A DNA stretch of 64,000 bases. Source: Allacma fusca (Eukaryota; Arthropoda; Collembola; Symphypleona; Sminthuridae). The position numbers were made by a program, and so were the translations under genes. This document shows, one piece after another, positions 52,469 through 62,960 of the stretch; the first letter of the stretch is position 1, and every line of letters begins with the position of its first letter. The stretch covers positions 4,588,001-4,652,000 of the forward strand of contig OX359249.1 in NCBI GenBank assembly GCA_947179485.1, written 5' to 3'. The notes beneath the pieces were generated by a model, which saw nothing but the letters and a program-made list of their open reading frames with translations, was not told the origin of the DNA and did no database searches.

Positions 52469-53479
52469 TTAAAAAAATAAAATAATTATAGGTCCGGTAA
52501 TATTAGCTGTTACTATTAATATTATTATTAATTTATATATATAAATATTTTTAATACTTCTGATTTTTGGATGGGCGGATTTAATGAAAATTGAAGTATA
52601 TAGTATTTTTATATAGAACCATAAAGTTACAATTGACGATAGAATTATTATTCCTGAAATTATAATTAGGTTAAATTTATCTAGAATTTGATTTATAACC
52701 CTAAGTTTTGCTAAGAACCCCATAAACGGTGGCAATCCTGCTATTGATATTAGATTGATAATAATAATTATTTTTAATCTGTTTATATTATTAATGGCCA
52801 TAAAAGATGAGATTTTTTTGATGTTCATAAAATGAAATGATGAGGTTAAAATAATAATTATGGTTGAATAAATTATAAAATACCTAACTCACACTTTTAT
52901 ATTTACTATTAAACTTATTAGTATTCATGATGAATGGGCCATAGATGAGTACGCTAGAAGTTTTTTTGTGGAATTAACGTTTAACCCCCCTAGTATACCG
53001 ACTAATGATCTTATAATTATAATAACTGTTAATATTTCTCTAATAAATAAAGCTAGAATAAAGAGAGGGGCTACTTTTTGTCATGTAATTAATATGAATA
53101 CTTGTATAAAGTTTATATTTTCGATAATTTGAGGCATTCAGAAGTGGAATGGAGGAATACCTGATTTAATTAATAGTGATATTGTTAAAATCTCATTTCT
53201 GAGGTTAAGCTCGAAGTTATTTCTTTTTAGAAGAGAATAAATAAATGAAGTTATTAGTAGGATAGATCCTATAGATTGAATAATAAAATATTTAATTGCT
53301 GTATTAGTGTATTTGGGTGTTATTTTTCTTAATAAAAAAGGAATAAATATTATTAAATTAATTTCTAGGGCCATTCAAATAAACCTTCATGATCTTGATG
53401 AAATTACTATTAAAGGTGTAGTGATTAATACAAACAAAAATAGTGAATTTCTATATTTAAGAAACAATAAAAAGAGAAT
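52469..53479 (-). CDS. nad2: NADH dehydrogenase subunit 2
   Basis: Proton-pumping membrane subunit of complex I. The frame from ATT 53479 (the first start after an in-frame TAA) to TAA 52469 encodes 336 residues. Landmarks are WMALEINL, IKYFIIQSMGS, LLIKSGIPPFHFWMP, AYSSMAHSSWM and the near C-terminal SIAGLPPFMGFLAK. Several long minus-strand stretches look interrupted only because TGA is Trp. The start overlaps the end of trnM by about 10 bases. Confidence 0.93.
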
Positions 53480-53531
53480 TTATTTTCATATTTGAATTAT
53501 GAGTCCAAAAGCTTTAATTTAGCTTATCTTT
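53470..53531 (-). tRNA. trnM: Mitochondrial tRNA-Met (CAT)
   Basis: Anticodon stem TTGGA, loop CTCATAA and stem TTCAA. It begins AAAAGATAAGCTAAATTAAGC-like, the strongly conserved trnM start. The 3' end overlaps nad2, so the exact end is uncertain. Confidence 0.82.
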
Positions 53532-53597
53532 TATATTTAGTTTAAATGAACAAAAAACTTTGAATTTTTCGGAAATAGTGAGATTCTATTAATATAA
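53531..53597 (+). tRNA. trnQ: Mitochondrial tRNA-Gln (TTG)
   Basis: Acceptor TTATATT pairs with AATATAA. The anticodon loop CTTTGAA is closed by AAAAA/TTTTT. The I-Q-M cluster keeps its ancestral order and strands. Confidence 0.87.
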
Positions 53598-53659
53598 GAA
53601 AAGTAAATAATACATAATTTATTCTATCAAAATAATCCTTTTAAATCAGGCATTTTCTT
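53596..53659 (-). tRNA. trnI: Mitochondrial tRNA-Ile (GAT)
   Basis: Contains TGCCTGATTTAAAAGGATTA and the TTGATAG anticodon region in the typical arthropod arrangement. Acceptor AAGAAAA pairs with TTTTCTT. It overlaps trnQ by two bases on the opposite strand. Confidence 0.88.
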
Positions 53660-54000
53660 CTCTTTTTATATTATAAATGTAAATAACTTATTATTTCTTA
53701 TTATTTAGGACAAAAGATATATAATTAATTAGCATTATTTTATTTTTTTATATTTAAAAAGAAAGAGATTATCAGTAAAAATATTAAGTTACTTAAGTTC
53801 CAGAATATAAATTATATATATATATAAAATATTTTATTATATTATAGATAGATAAATATATGTATAAAAAAAAATAATTTATATATCTGTACTAGAAGAA
53901 GTTATTATATAAGATATCCTATGACTTGAAAAGTTGTAAGATAAATAAATATTTAAAAAAATTCTTACTTGGGTTGTTTTCTTTTATTAGATTAATTAAG
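53660..54000. promoter_or_regulatory. Mitochondrial control region (AT-rich)
   Basis: About 340 bp of nearly pure A+T between trnI and the rRNA block, the place where arthropod mitochondria have their replication origin and promoters. It includes an (AT)n run at 53813-53826, a T/A-rich palindromic stretch and a short poly-A at 53954-53960. The part from 53762 onward is repeated at 56266 and 58781 in front of the later rRNA copies. The part 53660-53761 is found only once. Confidence 0.7.
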
Positions 54001-54067
54001 ACTAATTTGGCAGAAAATTGCAAATGATTTAGAATCATTTTATATAAGTAATAACTTTTATTTAGTA
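54001..54067 (+). tRNA. trnL1: Mitochondrial tRNA-Leu1 (TAG), copy 1
   Basis: Starts ACTAATTTGGCAGAAAATTG. The anticodon stem AATGA, loop TTTAGAA and stem TCATT give TAG. In the ancestral arthropod order trnL1 follows rrnL and precedes nad1; here it lies upstream of rrnS. Confidence 0.85.
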
Positions 54068-54125
54068 CAACTGTGGGAGGATGCTATTAGGGTGGCAGGT
54101 CGCTACTTATTAAATTTTTCCCTTT

Positions 54126-54850
54126 CAAAGTTTGATTCTGGCTTTAAAATTAATTTAATGAAAGACTTAACATGCAAAGTATACTAAAATTTATTTGACG
54201 CAGTACTTAATTTTACACTACTTAGTTTAAGGTGTAGCTATCTATTTAATAATTGATTAAAATCGTGCCAGCATTCGCGGTCACACGATAATTTAGAGTT
54301 AATTAGTTCGGTTATGTTGAATTTTTATTATTCAATAGATATTATGATCTTTATATGGGTAAAATCTTAAATATTATATGGTTTATTAATATGAATTTAT
54401 TCTATCTTAAATCACATAGACCTGGATTAGATACCCAGTTATAAAAAAGTTATTAATGCCTTAGTAGTAATGGAAGAAACTTAAAGAATTTGGCGGTAAA
54501 TTAATCCTTATAGAGGAATTTGTTAATGAATCGATAATCCACGTTTATCTCTCTTATTTTATATCTATATATCGTTGTTTAAAGAAATAAGCTAAAGCTT
54601 TTATCTTAATTTTAAATAAAATTAAATCAAATCAAGGTTTAGTTATTTTTAAGATTTAATGAATTACAATTTTTAAAAAAAGTGAATTATTCAATTATAT
54701 TTGAGTTTGAAATTGGATTTATAAGTATGTTGATTAAATTAAAGTTAATTGAAATGGCTCTAATTTATGTACAAATCGCCCGTCACTCTCGTTTCTAAAA
54801 TGAGATAAGTCGTAACAAAGTAGATTCACTGGAAAGTGCTTCTTGTATGT
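54126..54850 (+). rRNA. rrnS: Mitochondrial small subunit rRNA (12S), copy 1
   Basis: Conserved landmarks in order: AAAGTTTGATTCTGGC at the 5' end, CGTGCCAGCATTCGCGGTCA, AGACCTGGATTAGATACCC, ATTTGGCGGTAAA, TGTACAAATCGCCCGTCACT and AAGTCGTAACAAAGTA near the 3' end. Length of about 725 is normal. The true 5' end may extend back to trnL1 at 54068. The 59 bases to trnV (54851-54909) hold no assigned gene. Confidence 0.93.
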
Positions 54851-54909
54851 AGTCTATTTAATTATTGTGCCATGATTTAAAATAATATACAACAATTTTT
54901 ATGTGAGTG

Positions 54910-54970
54910 GGGTGTATCTTATTTTAAAGTTTTTTATTTACACTAAAAAGACCCTCGTTTAGAGGCGCCT
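54910..54970 (+). tRNA. trnV: Mitochondrial tRNA-Val (TAC), copy 1
   Basis: Anticodon stem TTTTTA, loop TTTACAC and stem TAAAAA. Acceptor GGGTGT pairs with GCGCCT. Lies between rrnS and rrnL, the ancestral place. Confidence 0.78.
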
Positions 54971-56226
54971 TAAATGGTTTTAATATTTGCCTAATTACTT
55001 TAATAAATTTATTTTAAATGTTTTTTCTATTTTAGTAATATAGAGAACAATTTTTTTTTATTAATAATTATTTTATTTTTGAAATATATTAAATATTAAA
55101 TATATAAAAATTAAAAATTTACCTTTTGTATCAGTGAATTTAAAATTTTATAAACTATTTTATTTTCTCGAAAAGTAGAGATTTAGGTGTTTAACGGTGT
55201 AATAATTTAATATCTTACTTAGTAACAATACTTAGAGAAGAAATTTCTTTCGGTTTACTTATATCTAGTTCCTTACTAATTAAACAAAGTTTAAGTCCTA
55301 GAAGTTTTTCTTTTTTATAAAAGGATAAATTTTTTGTACTAAAAGTTTAAAGGGATAATCTTTTAAATTATTAATTTAATATTTTTGTTTTTGATTAGAA
55401 TCTTTAATGGACTTAGAGTTAGTCATTTAGTATGTTAAAATTAATGATTTTATTTATTTTATTTAAATCAAAATTTATTTATTAGTCAGGATAAGTTTAA
55501 ATTATAAAACTTAATTTATAATTAAATTATTAGTATATATATATTTTATATTTTTAAATCATAAGAAAATTTATTTTATGAACTCGGCAATTATTAGGTT
55601 GAATGTTTAACAAAAACATTTCTATAAATTTAAATTTATGGTATAGTCTGCCCACTGAATTTTAAAGGGCCGCGGTACTCTGACCGTGCAAAGGTAGCAT
55701 AATCATTAGTCTTTTAATTGAAGGATTGTATGAATGGCTTAACAATCTACTACTTTATTAAATAAATAAATTGAAATTAAATTTTAAGTGAAAATTCTTA
55801 TATTTTACTAAAAGACGATAAGACCCTATAGATCTTTATTTTTATTAGTATATATGAATATGGAGGTTGTTGTGTATATTACTAAAAATTTTATTGGGGC
55901 AATAAAAGAATAAAGTAAAATTCTTTCTATATATTTATTTTATATAAATTTTAACCTTTTTTTTGAATTAAAAAGTTACCTTAGGGATAACAGCGTAATA
56001 TATTTGGAGAGTTCAAATCGATAAATTATCTTGCGACCTCGATGTTGAATTAAAATTTCTTTAGGGGGCAGCATTTCTAAGAAGATAGTCTGTTCGACTA
56101 TGAAATTTTTACATGATTTGAGTTCAAACCGGCGTAAGCCAGGTTGGTTTCTATCTTTAGTTTAATTTTAGAGGCTCTAGTACGAAAGGATTTAGTTTTT
56201 TTTATATTATTTATAGAAATATAATT
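54971..56226 (+). rRNA. rrnL: Mitochondrial large subunit rRNA (16S), copy 1
   Basis: Landmarks: GACCGTGCAAAGGTAGCATA at about 55681, AAGACGATAAGACCCTATAG near 55812, TTAGGGATAACAGCGTAATA near 55980, TCTGTTCGACTA near 56088, and GGCGTAAGCCAGGTTGGTTTC near 56131. TAGTACGAAAGGA lies just before the 3' end. Ends are approximate. It is followed directly by the repeated control-region piece instead of trnL1-nad1. Confidence 0.93.
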
Positions 56227-56265
56227 TAGTAATTTTATTTTATTGATTGATAAAAATTTAAATAA

Positions 56266-56516
56266 AAAGAGATTATCAGTAAAAATATTAAGTTACTTAA
56301 GTTCCAGAATATAAATTATATATATATATAAAATATTTTATTATATTATAGATAGATAAATATATGTATAAAAAAAAATAATTTATATATCTGTACTAGA
56401 AGAAGTTATTATATAAGATATCCTATGACTTGAAAAGTTGTAAGATAAATAAATATTTAAAAAAAAAAAAAAAAAAATTCTTACTTGGGTTGTTTTCTTT
56501 TATTAGATTAATTAAG
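56266..56516. repeat. Control-region piece, copy 2
   Basis: Copy of 53762-54000 with a longer poly-A run (about 56458-56477). It joins the rrnL 3' flank of copy 1 at AAATAAAAAGAGATT. The original context at 53750-53765 is TTTAAAAAGAAAGAGATT, so the breakpoints share short A-rich homology. Confidence 0.85.
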
Positions 56517-56583
56517 ACTAATTTGGCAGAAAATTGCAAATGATTTAGAATCATTTTATATAAGTAATAACTTTTATTTAGTA
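56517..56583 (+). tRNA. trnL1: Mitochondrial tRNA-Leu1 (TAG), copy 2
   Basis: Identical to the copy at 54001, offset 2516. Confidence 0.85.
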
Positions 56584-56641
56584 CAACTGTGGGAGGATGC
56601 TATTAGGGTGGCAGGTCGCTACTTATTAAATTTTTCCCTTT

Positions 56642-57366
56642 CAAAGTTTGATTCTGGCTTTAAAATTAATTTAATGAAAGACTTAACATGCAAAGTATAC
56701 TAAAATTTATTTGACGCAGTACTTAATTTTACACTACTTAGTTTAAGGTGTAGCTATCTATTTAATAATTGATTAAAATCGTGCCAGCATTCGCGGTCAC
56801 ACGATAATTTAGAGTTAATTAGTTCGGTTATGTTGAATTTTTATTATTCAATAGATATTATGATCTTTATATGGGTAAAATCTTAAATATTATATGGTTT
56901 ATTAATATGAATTTATTCTATCTTAAATCACATAGACCTGGATTAGATACCCAGTTATAAAAAAGTTATTAATGCCTTAGTAGTAATGGAATAAACTTAA
57001 AGAATTTGGCGGTAAATTAATCCTTATAGAGGAATTTGTTAATGAATCGATAATCCACGTTTATCTCTCTTATTTTATATCTATATATCGTTGTTTAAAG
57101 AAATAAGCTAAAGCTTTTATCTTAATTTTAAATAAAATTAAATCAAATCAAGGTTTAGTTATTTTTAAGATTTAATGAATTACAATTTTTAAAAAAAGTG
57201 AATTATTCAATTATATTTGAGTTTGAAATTGGATTTATAAGTATGTTGATTAAATTAAAGTTAATTGAAATGGCTCTAATTTATGTACAAATCGCCCGTC
57301 ACTCTCGTTTCTAAAATGAGATAAGTCGTAACAAAGTAGATTCACTGGAAAGTGCTTCTTGTATGT
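56642..57366 (+). rRNA. rrnS: Mitochondrial small subunit rRNA, copy 2
   Basis: Same landmarks as copy 1. It differs at GGAATAAAC (T instead of G, about 56992), shared with copy 3. Confidence 0.92.
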
Positions 57367-57425
57367 AGTCTATTTAATTATTGTGCCATGATTTAAAATA
57401 ATATACAACAATTTTTATGTGAGTG

Positions 57426-57486
57426 GGGTGTATCTTATTTTAAAGTTTTTTATTTACACTAAAAAGACCCTCGTTTAGAGGCGCCT
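57426..57486 (+). tRNA. trnV: Mitochondrial tRNA-Val (TAC), copy 2
   Basis: Identical to the copy at 54910. Confidence 0.78.
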
Positions 57487-58742
57487 TAAATGGTTTTAAT
57501 ATTTGCCTAATTACTTTAATAAATTTATTTTAAATGTTTTTTCTATTTTAGTAATATAGAGAACAATTTTTTTTATTAATAATTATTTTATTTTTGAAAT
57601 ATATTAAATATTAAATATATAAAAATTAAAAATTTACCTTTTGTATCAGTGAATTTAAAATTTTATAAACTATTTTATTTTCTCGAAAAGTAGAGATTTA
57701 GGTGTTTAACGGTGTAATAATTTAATATCTTACTTAGTAACAATACTTAGAGAAGAAATTTCTTTCGGTTTACTTATATCTAGTTCCTTACTAATTAAAC
57801 AAAGTTTAAGTCCTAGAAGTTTTTCTTTTTTATAAAAGGATAAATTTTTTGTACTAAAAGTTTAAAGGGATAATCTTTTAAATTATTAATTTAATATTTT
57901 TGTTTTTGATTAGAATCTTTAATGGACTTAGAGTTAGTCATTTAGTATGTTAAAATTAATGATTTTATTTATTTTATTTAAATCAAAATTTATTTATTAG
58001 TCAGGATAAGTTTAAATTATAAAACTTAATTTATAATTAAATTATTAGTATATATATATTTTATATTTTTAAATCATAAGAAAATTTATTTTATGAACTC
58101 GGCAATTATTAGGTTGAATGTTTAACAAAAACATTTCTATAAATTTAAATTTATGGTATAGTCTGCCCACTGAATTTTAAAGGGCCGCGGTACTCTGACC
58201 GTGCAAAGGTAGCATAATCATTAGTCTTTTAATTGAAGGATTGTATGAATGGCTTAACAATCTACTACTTTATTAAATAAATAAATTGAAATTAAATTTT
58301 AAGTGAAAATTCTTATATTTTACTAAAAGACGATAAGACCCTATAGATCTTTATTTTTATTAGTATATATGAATATGGAGGTTGTTGTGTATATTACTAA
58401 AAATTTTATTGGGGCAATAAAAGAATAAAGTAAAATTCTTTCTATATATTTATTTTATATAAATTTTAACCTTTTTTTTGAATTAAAAAGTTACCTTAGG
58501 GATAACAGCGTAATATATTTGGAGAGTTCAAATCGATAAATTATCTTGCGACCTCGATGTTGAATTAAAATTTCTTTAGGGGGCAGCATTTCTAAGAAGA
58601 TAGTCTGTTCGACTATGAAATTTTTACATGATTTGAGTTCAAACCGGCGTAAGCCAGGTTGGTTTCTATCTTTAGTTTAATTTTAGAGGCTCTAGTACGA
58701 AAGGATTTAGTTTTTTTTATATTATTTATAGAAATATAATTT
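57487..58742 (+). rRNA. rrnL: Mitochondrial large subunit rRNA, copy 2
   Basis: Full-length repeat of copy 1 with only homopolymer-length changes seen, for example one T fewer at about 57566. Confidence 0.92.
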
Positions 58743-58780
58743 AGTAATTTTATTTTATTGATTGATAAAAATTTAAATAA

Positions 58781-59032
58781 AAAGAGATTATCAGTAAAAA
58801 TATTAAGTTACTTAAGTTCCAGAATATAAATTATATATATATATAAAATATTTTATTATATTATAGATAGATAAATATATGTATAAAAAAAATAATTTAT
58901 ATATCTGTACTAGAAGAAGTTATTATATAAGATATCCTATGACTTGAAAAGTTGTAAGATAAATAAATATTTAAAAAAAAAAAAAAAAAAAATTTCTTAC
59001 TTGGGTTGTTTTCTTTTATTAGATTAATTAAG
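58781..59032. repeat. Control-region piece, copy 3
   Basis: Third copy of the repeated AT-rich piece, with a poly-A run at about 58973-58992, before trnL1 copy 3. Confidence 0.85.
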
Positions 59033-59099
59033 ACTAATTTGGCAGAAAATTGCAAATGATTTAGAATCATTTTATATAAGTAATAACTTTTATTTAGTA
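59033..59099 (+). tRNA. trnL1: Mitochondrial tRNA-Leu1 (TAG), copy 3
   Basis: Identical to copies at 54001 and 56517. Confidence 0.85.
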
Positions 59100-59157
59100 C
59101 AACTGTGGGAGGATGCTATTAGGGTGGCAGGTCGCTACTTATTAAATTTTTCCCTTT

Positions 59158-59883
59158 CAAAGTTTGATTCTGGCTTTAAAATTAATTTAATGAAAGACTT
59201 AACATGCAAAGTATACTAAAATTTATTTGACGCAGTACTTAATTTTACACTACTTAGTTTAAGGTGTAGCTATCTATTTAATAATTGATTAAAATCGTGC
59301 CAGCATTCGCGGTCACACGATAATTTAGAGTTAATTAGTTCGGTTATGTTGAATTTTTTATTATTCAATAGATATTATGATCTTTATATGGGTAAAATCT
59401 TAAATATTATATGGTTTATTAATATGAATTTATTCTATCTTAAATCACATAGACCTGGATTAGATACCCAGTTATAAAAAAGTTATTAATGCCTTAGTAG
59501 TAATGGAATAAACTTAAAGAATTTGGCGGTAAATTAATCCTTATAGAGGAATTTGTTAATGAATCGATAATCCACGTTTATCTCTCTTATTTTATATCTA
59601 TATATCGTTGTTTAAAGAAATAAGCTAAAGCTTTTATCTTAATTTTAAATAAAATTAAATCAAATCAAGGTTTAGTTATTTTTAAGATTTAATGAATTAC
59701 AATTTTTAAAAAAAGTGAATTATTCAATTATATTTGAGTTTGAAATTGGATTTATAAGTATGTTGATTAAATTAAAGTTAATTGAAATGGCTCTAATTTA
59801 TGTACAAATCGCCCGTCACTCTCGTTTCTAAAATGAGATAAGTCGTAACAAAGTAGATTCACTGGAAAGTGCTTCTTGTATGT
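59158..59883 (+). rRNA. rrnS: Mitochondrial small subunit rRNA, copy 3
   Basis: Same landmarks as copies 1 and 2. It has one additional T in the run near 59355. Confidence 0.92.
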
Positions 59884-59942
59884 AGTCTATTTAATTATTG
59901 TGCCATGATTTAAAATAATATACAACAATTTTTATGTGAGTG

Positions 59943-60003
59943 GGGTGTATCTTATTTTAAAGTTTTTTATTTACACTAAAAAGACCCTCGTTTAGAGGCG
60001 CCT
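59943..60003 (+). tRNA. trnV: Mitochondrial tRNA-Val (TAC), copy 3
   Basis: Identical to the copies at 54910 and 57426. Confidence 0.78.
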
Positions 60004-60428
60004 TAAATGGTTTTAATATTTGCCTAATTACTTTAATAAATTTATTTTAAATGTTTTTTCTATTTTAGTAATATAGAGAACAATTTTTTTTATTAATAAT
60101 TATTTTATTTTTGAAATATATTAAATATTAAATATATAAAAATTAAAAATTTACCTTTTGTATCAGTGAATTTAAAATTTTATAAACTATTTTATTTTCT
60201 CGAAAAGTAGAGATTTAGGTGTTTAACGGTGTAATAATTTAATATCTTACTTAGTAACAATACTTAGAGAAGAAATTTCTTTCGGTTTACTTATATCTAG
60301 TTCCTTACTAATTAAACAAAGTTTAAGTCCTAGAAGTTTTTCTTTTTTATAAAAGGATAAATTTTTTGTACTAAAAGTTTAAAGGGATAATCTTTTAAAT
60401 TATTAATTTAATATTTTTGTTTTTGATT
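60004..60428 (+). rRNA. rrnL: Mitochondrial large subunit rRNA, copy 3, cut by gap
   Basis: Only the first third of 16S is present. The sequence stops at the run of N. Confidence 0.9.
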
Positions 60429-60628
60429 NNNNNNNNNNNNNNNNNNNNNNNNNNNNNNNNNNNNNNNNNNNNNNNNNNNNNNNNNNNNNNNNNNNNNNNN
60501 NNNNNNNNNNNNNNNNNNNNNNNNNNNNNNNNNNNNNNNNNNNNNNNNNNNNNNNNNNNNNNNNNNNNNNNNNNNNNNNNNNNNNNNNNNNNNNNNNNNN
60601 NNNNNNNNNNNNNNNNNNNNNNNNNNNN
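60429..60628. other. Assembly gap of 200 N
   Basis: Exactly 200 undetermined bases, a fixed-size scaffolding gap rather than a measured distance. Sequence left and right of it need not be adjacent in the genome. Confidence 0.98.
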
Positions 60629-60899
60629 GAGAAAAGAGGAAATTTTGTAGTTTCATCTACCAGCAGACCTTCATAAAAATCATTTGCAAGACTTTCACTG
60701 CTATATCTAACGATCTTTTAGGAATACGATTTATTGCTTTTTATAAAGCCCTGTCAAAAATACGTATGTATTGCAAATGTCAAGTTTTAAAAAGTACCAC
60801 GTGCTCCAAAAATTTCATTTACAAATAACTAATAAAAAGTTTTTGACATGCTTTCTCCGCTTTCACCACGTTCACCCCAACAAGCTAAAATTAACAATG
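60629..60899. other. Downstream flank of the transposase gene
   Basis: About 270 bp of AT-rich DNA after the stop codon of the minus-strand gene. No terminal inverted repeat or clear poly-A signal could be identified. Confidence 0.4.
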
Positions 60900-62653
60900 T
60901 TAACTTGGTTTCTCTTTCTTCGATCCGCCACGCATTTTTGCACCTCGCCGTGATCCTCCACGTCCCCTGGCATTATCTTTAACAATTTCCGTAGTTTTGT
61001 CTGCATTGCCAGTTGGCTCGGTTGCTTGCTGTTGAATATTATTTTCATCTGCTGCTGGCTGAACTGGCAATGTAGTAGCGTCGAGCTGGACATTTGATGG
61101 TTTTTGATGGGCTCCGGGTTCTTTGCTGCATCCTGGAACAACAGAATCCAATATAATTTCTGTAGCTTCTAATGCTGATTCTGCTGACCTTAACGCTTCT
61201 TCCAGAGCGATCAATTCAGGATCTTGAATAGGCACTTTGTTGTATTTTTCGTATGCCGTGGGATCTTGCCATGGACTTTCTTCGCATTCCATAATATGGT
61301 ACTCGTGGTAGAAATGGAAGAAACAACAAGTTTTCTTACACCATGGGCATAATAAAAACGGTTGTTCATTGCAATTTCCCATCTTGCAATCCCTACCAGT
61401 AACTTTAAAACAACCGTCGCGTACATTTAATACAGGTAAACCGGGTTCGTCAAGAATGCCTGCCATTACCCATGCATGACGAATGAGTCCTTTGAATATA
61501 GGAGCCGAAAGTATGAAATGTGACAGAGAAAGCATTTTTAGGATGTCATTACGAGTTGTGAGTCTCGTTTCCATATCATCAGCTTCATGTAATGCTGCGA
61601 ATTCATAAAATTGTCTCATAATGTACTTGAGCTGCCTGTTAAAACCCGTATCGAGAGCTTGTACCATTGACGTGCATTTGGGTGGGATTACAACGCTTTT
61701 ACAAGAGGATCCAAAGCAATTTAAGTACAAGTTTGGGTCTTTTTGCCCAGAATAACTATCATAAGATAGCAAAAAATCTTGCGTAGCTTCGGGCTTCAAA
61801 ACTTTCTCCAGAAAGAAAGCTACATGAGTCTTGCTCATTTTCCCTGAGGAACTACAAGAGAGAGTAAGATTGGGGGCATAAAGTAGAGATTCCTCTACTT
61901 TTGGGCCTAATTTCCCTTTAGCTTCCTGTAAGCACACAAAAAAATCTCCAACTATTTCACCTTCAAGATTGATTGTAGGCTGTACAGTATAACTGTGGGT
62001 TGCACGATTTTTTGGAGAATGTGCAAACCCATAAGTGACTCGTTCTCCTTTGAAAGTAAGGGTTCTGGTACCAGTCAGCTCATACTGAATTCCAACTTGA
62101 TCAGTGTTCCAAATATATTTGGGATCATAGCGCTTGGTCTCTTCTTTCATTTTTTCTCTGAATTTCGAGCAATCCTCTTCGAGCTTTGCTTTCTCTATAA
62201 TCTCTCTCTTGCTCACCACACGCTGCACTTTTCGGGATCCTATTCCATGTCTGGTTTTAAAATTTGACAGCCAAGTTCCTGAGGCTTTGAATGGAAAACA
62301 AGGCAAAATAAGTGCATACTGCATAGCCCAGCGTCGAATATCCATATCATGAACAATTTTGCAATCGTCCCTTGCTTCATTAAATTTCCCAATGACGAAC
62401 TGGTCCAGTTCTTTTAGTTTTTCATATTTTGAACCCCCCTTTTCAATTTGTTTTTTCCATTTCAAAGGATAATTTTTGTGTTTGAGTGCGGGAAATCTTT
62501 TTTGGATCGTTGTCCACTTCCACTTTGGATTATCTTCGATCACTTTTAGAATCTGGGCTTTTCTCTCCATGGAGACATAATTGTCACCTTCGTAAATCTT
62601 CCGGGAATAAATTTTTCCTTCATCGTCCACAAAAGAAGTGTCATTAGCTGCAT
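60900..62653 (-). CDS. Pogo/Tigger (CENP-B-type) DDE transposase-like protein, main exon
   Basis: A DNA-binding DDE transposase or domesticated relative, nuclear by inference. Residues below are counted from the first Met (62630). About 20-62 form a psq-type helix-turn-helix, and 86-145 a CENPB/Tc5-type helix-turn-helix. The DDE_1 catalytic core has D177 (WNTDQVG), D291 (SYDSYSG) and D327 (QALDTGF), a DD35D triad with all acids present. Residues 415-449 are Cys/His-rich (CKMGNC, CPWCKKTCC, HEYHIMEC), a likely zinc module. The tail 553-573 is RG/RRG-rich. The 576-codon frame has no stop, unlike the other elements here. A TTATTGTAG acceptor at 62654 and a matching donor upstream suggest splicing. 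The N-terminus therefore probably lies further upstream. A mobile copy cannot be excluded. Confidence 0.85.
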
Positions 62654-62960
62654 CTACAATAACAAATAATTTCCATCGTCGATGGAAAGCAATTCAAATT
62701 TTTGAGCATGTTTGAATCCATCATGTGGTTGCTTCAAGCATTTTTAAAATAAAGAAACTATTTTGTTGCTCTGTTGTGGGTCTTTCCGGGACGTATAAAT
62801 AACTCTTTATTAAAAACTACAAATGACTTATTGTCAGAATTTTCCATGCTATCTTGATTATTATTGTAGTACTTATATGTTGGTTTTGGAATCTGTATGT
62901 GCAAACAAAACCCTTACGCTATGAATTTCTTTGCTAACCATTTAATATTTTAAAACTCAC
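62654..62960 (-). other. Predicted intron of the transposase-like gene
   Basis: Read on the minus strand, it starts GTGAGT (62960) and ends TTATTGTAG (62654). The upstream exon ends one base into a codon and the downstream exon supplies the other two, so the frame stays open. The 307-bp length is ordinary for arthropods. Predicted from sequence only. Confidence 0.55.

Larger units (their letters stand above)
53762..60428 (+). repeat. Tandem array of the trnL1-rrnS-trnV-rrnL unit (2.67 copies)
   Basis: Units begin with AAAGAGATTATCAGTAAAAA at 53762, 56266 and 58781. From trnL1 onward the period is 2516 bp. Each unit holds about 240 bp of control-region sequence, trnL1, rrnS, trnV and rrnL. 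The third stops inside rrnL at the assembly gap. Copies are nearly identical. Differences include the poly-A length before trnL1 (about 7, 20 and 20), GGAAGAAAC at 54472 versus GGAATAAAC in the other two, and single-base homopolymer changes. Confidence 0.95.

Noticed and set aside
60408-60656. Open frames spanning the N run
   Set aside because: They consist of undetermined bases only.
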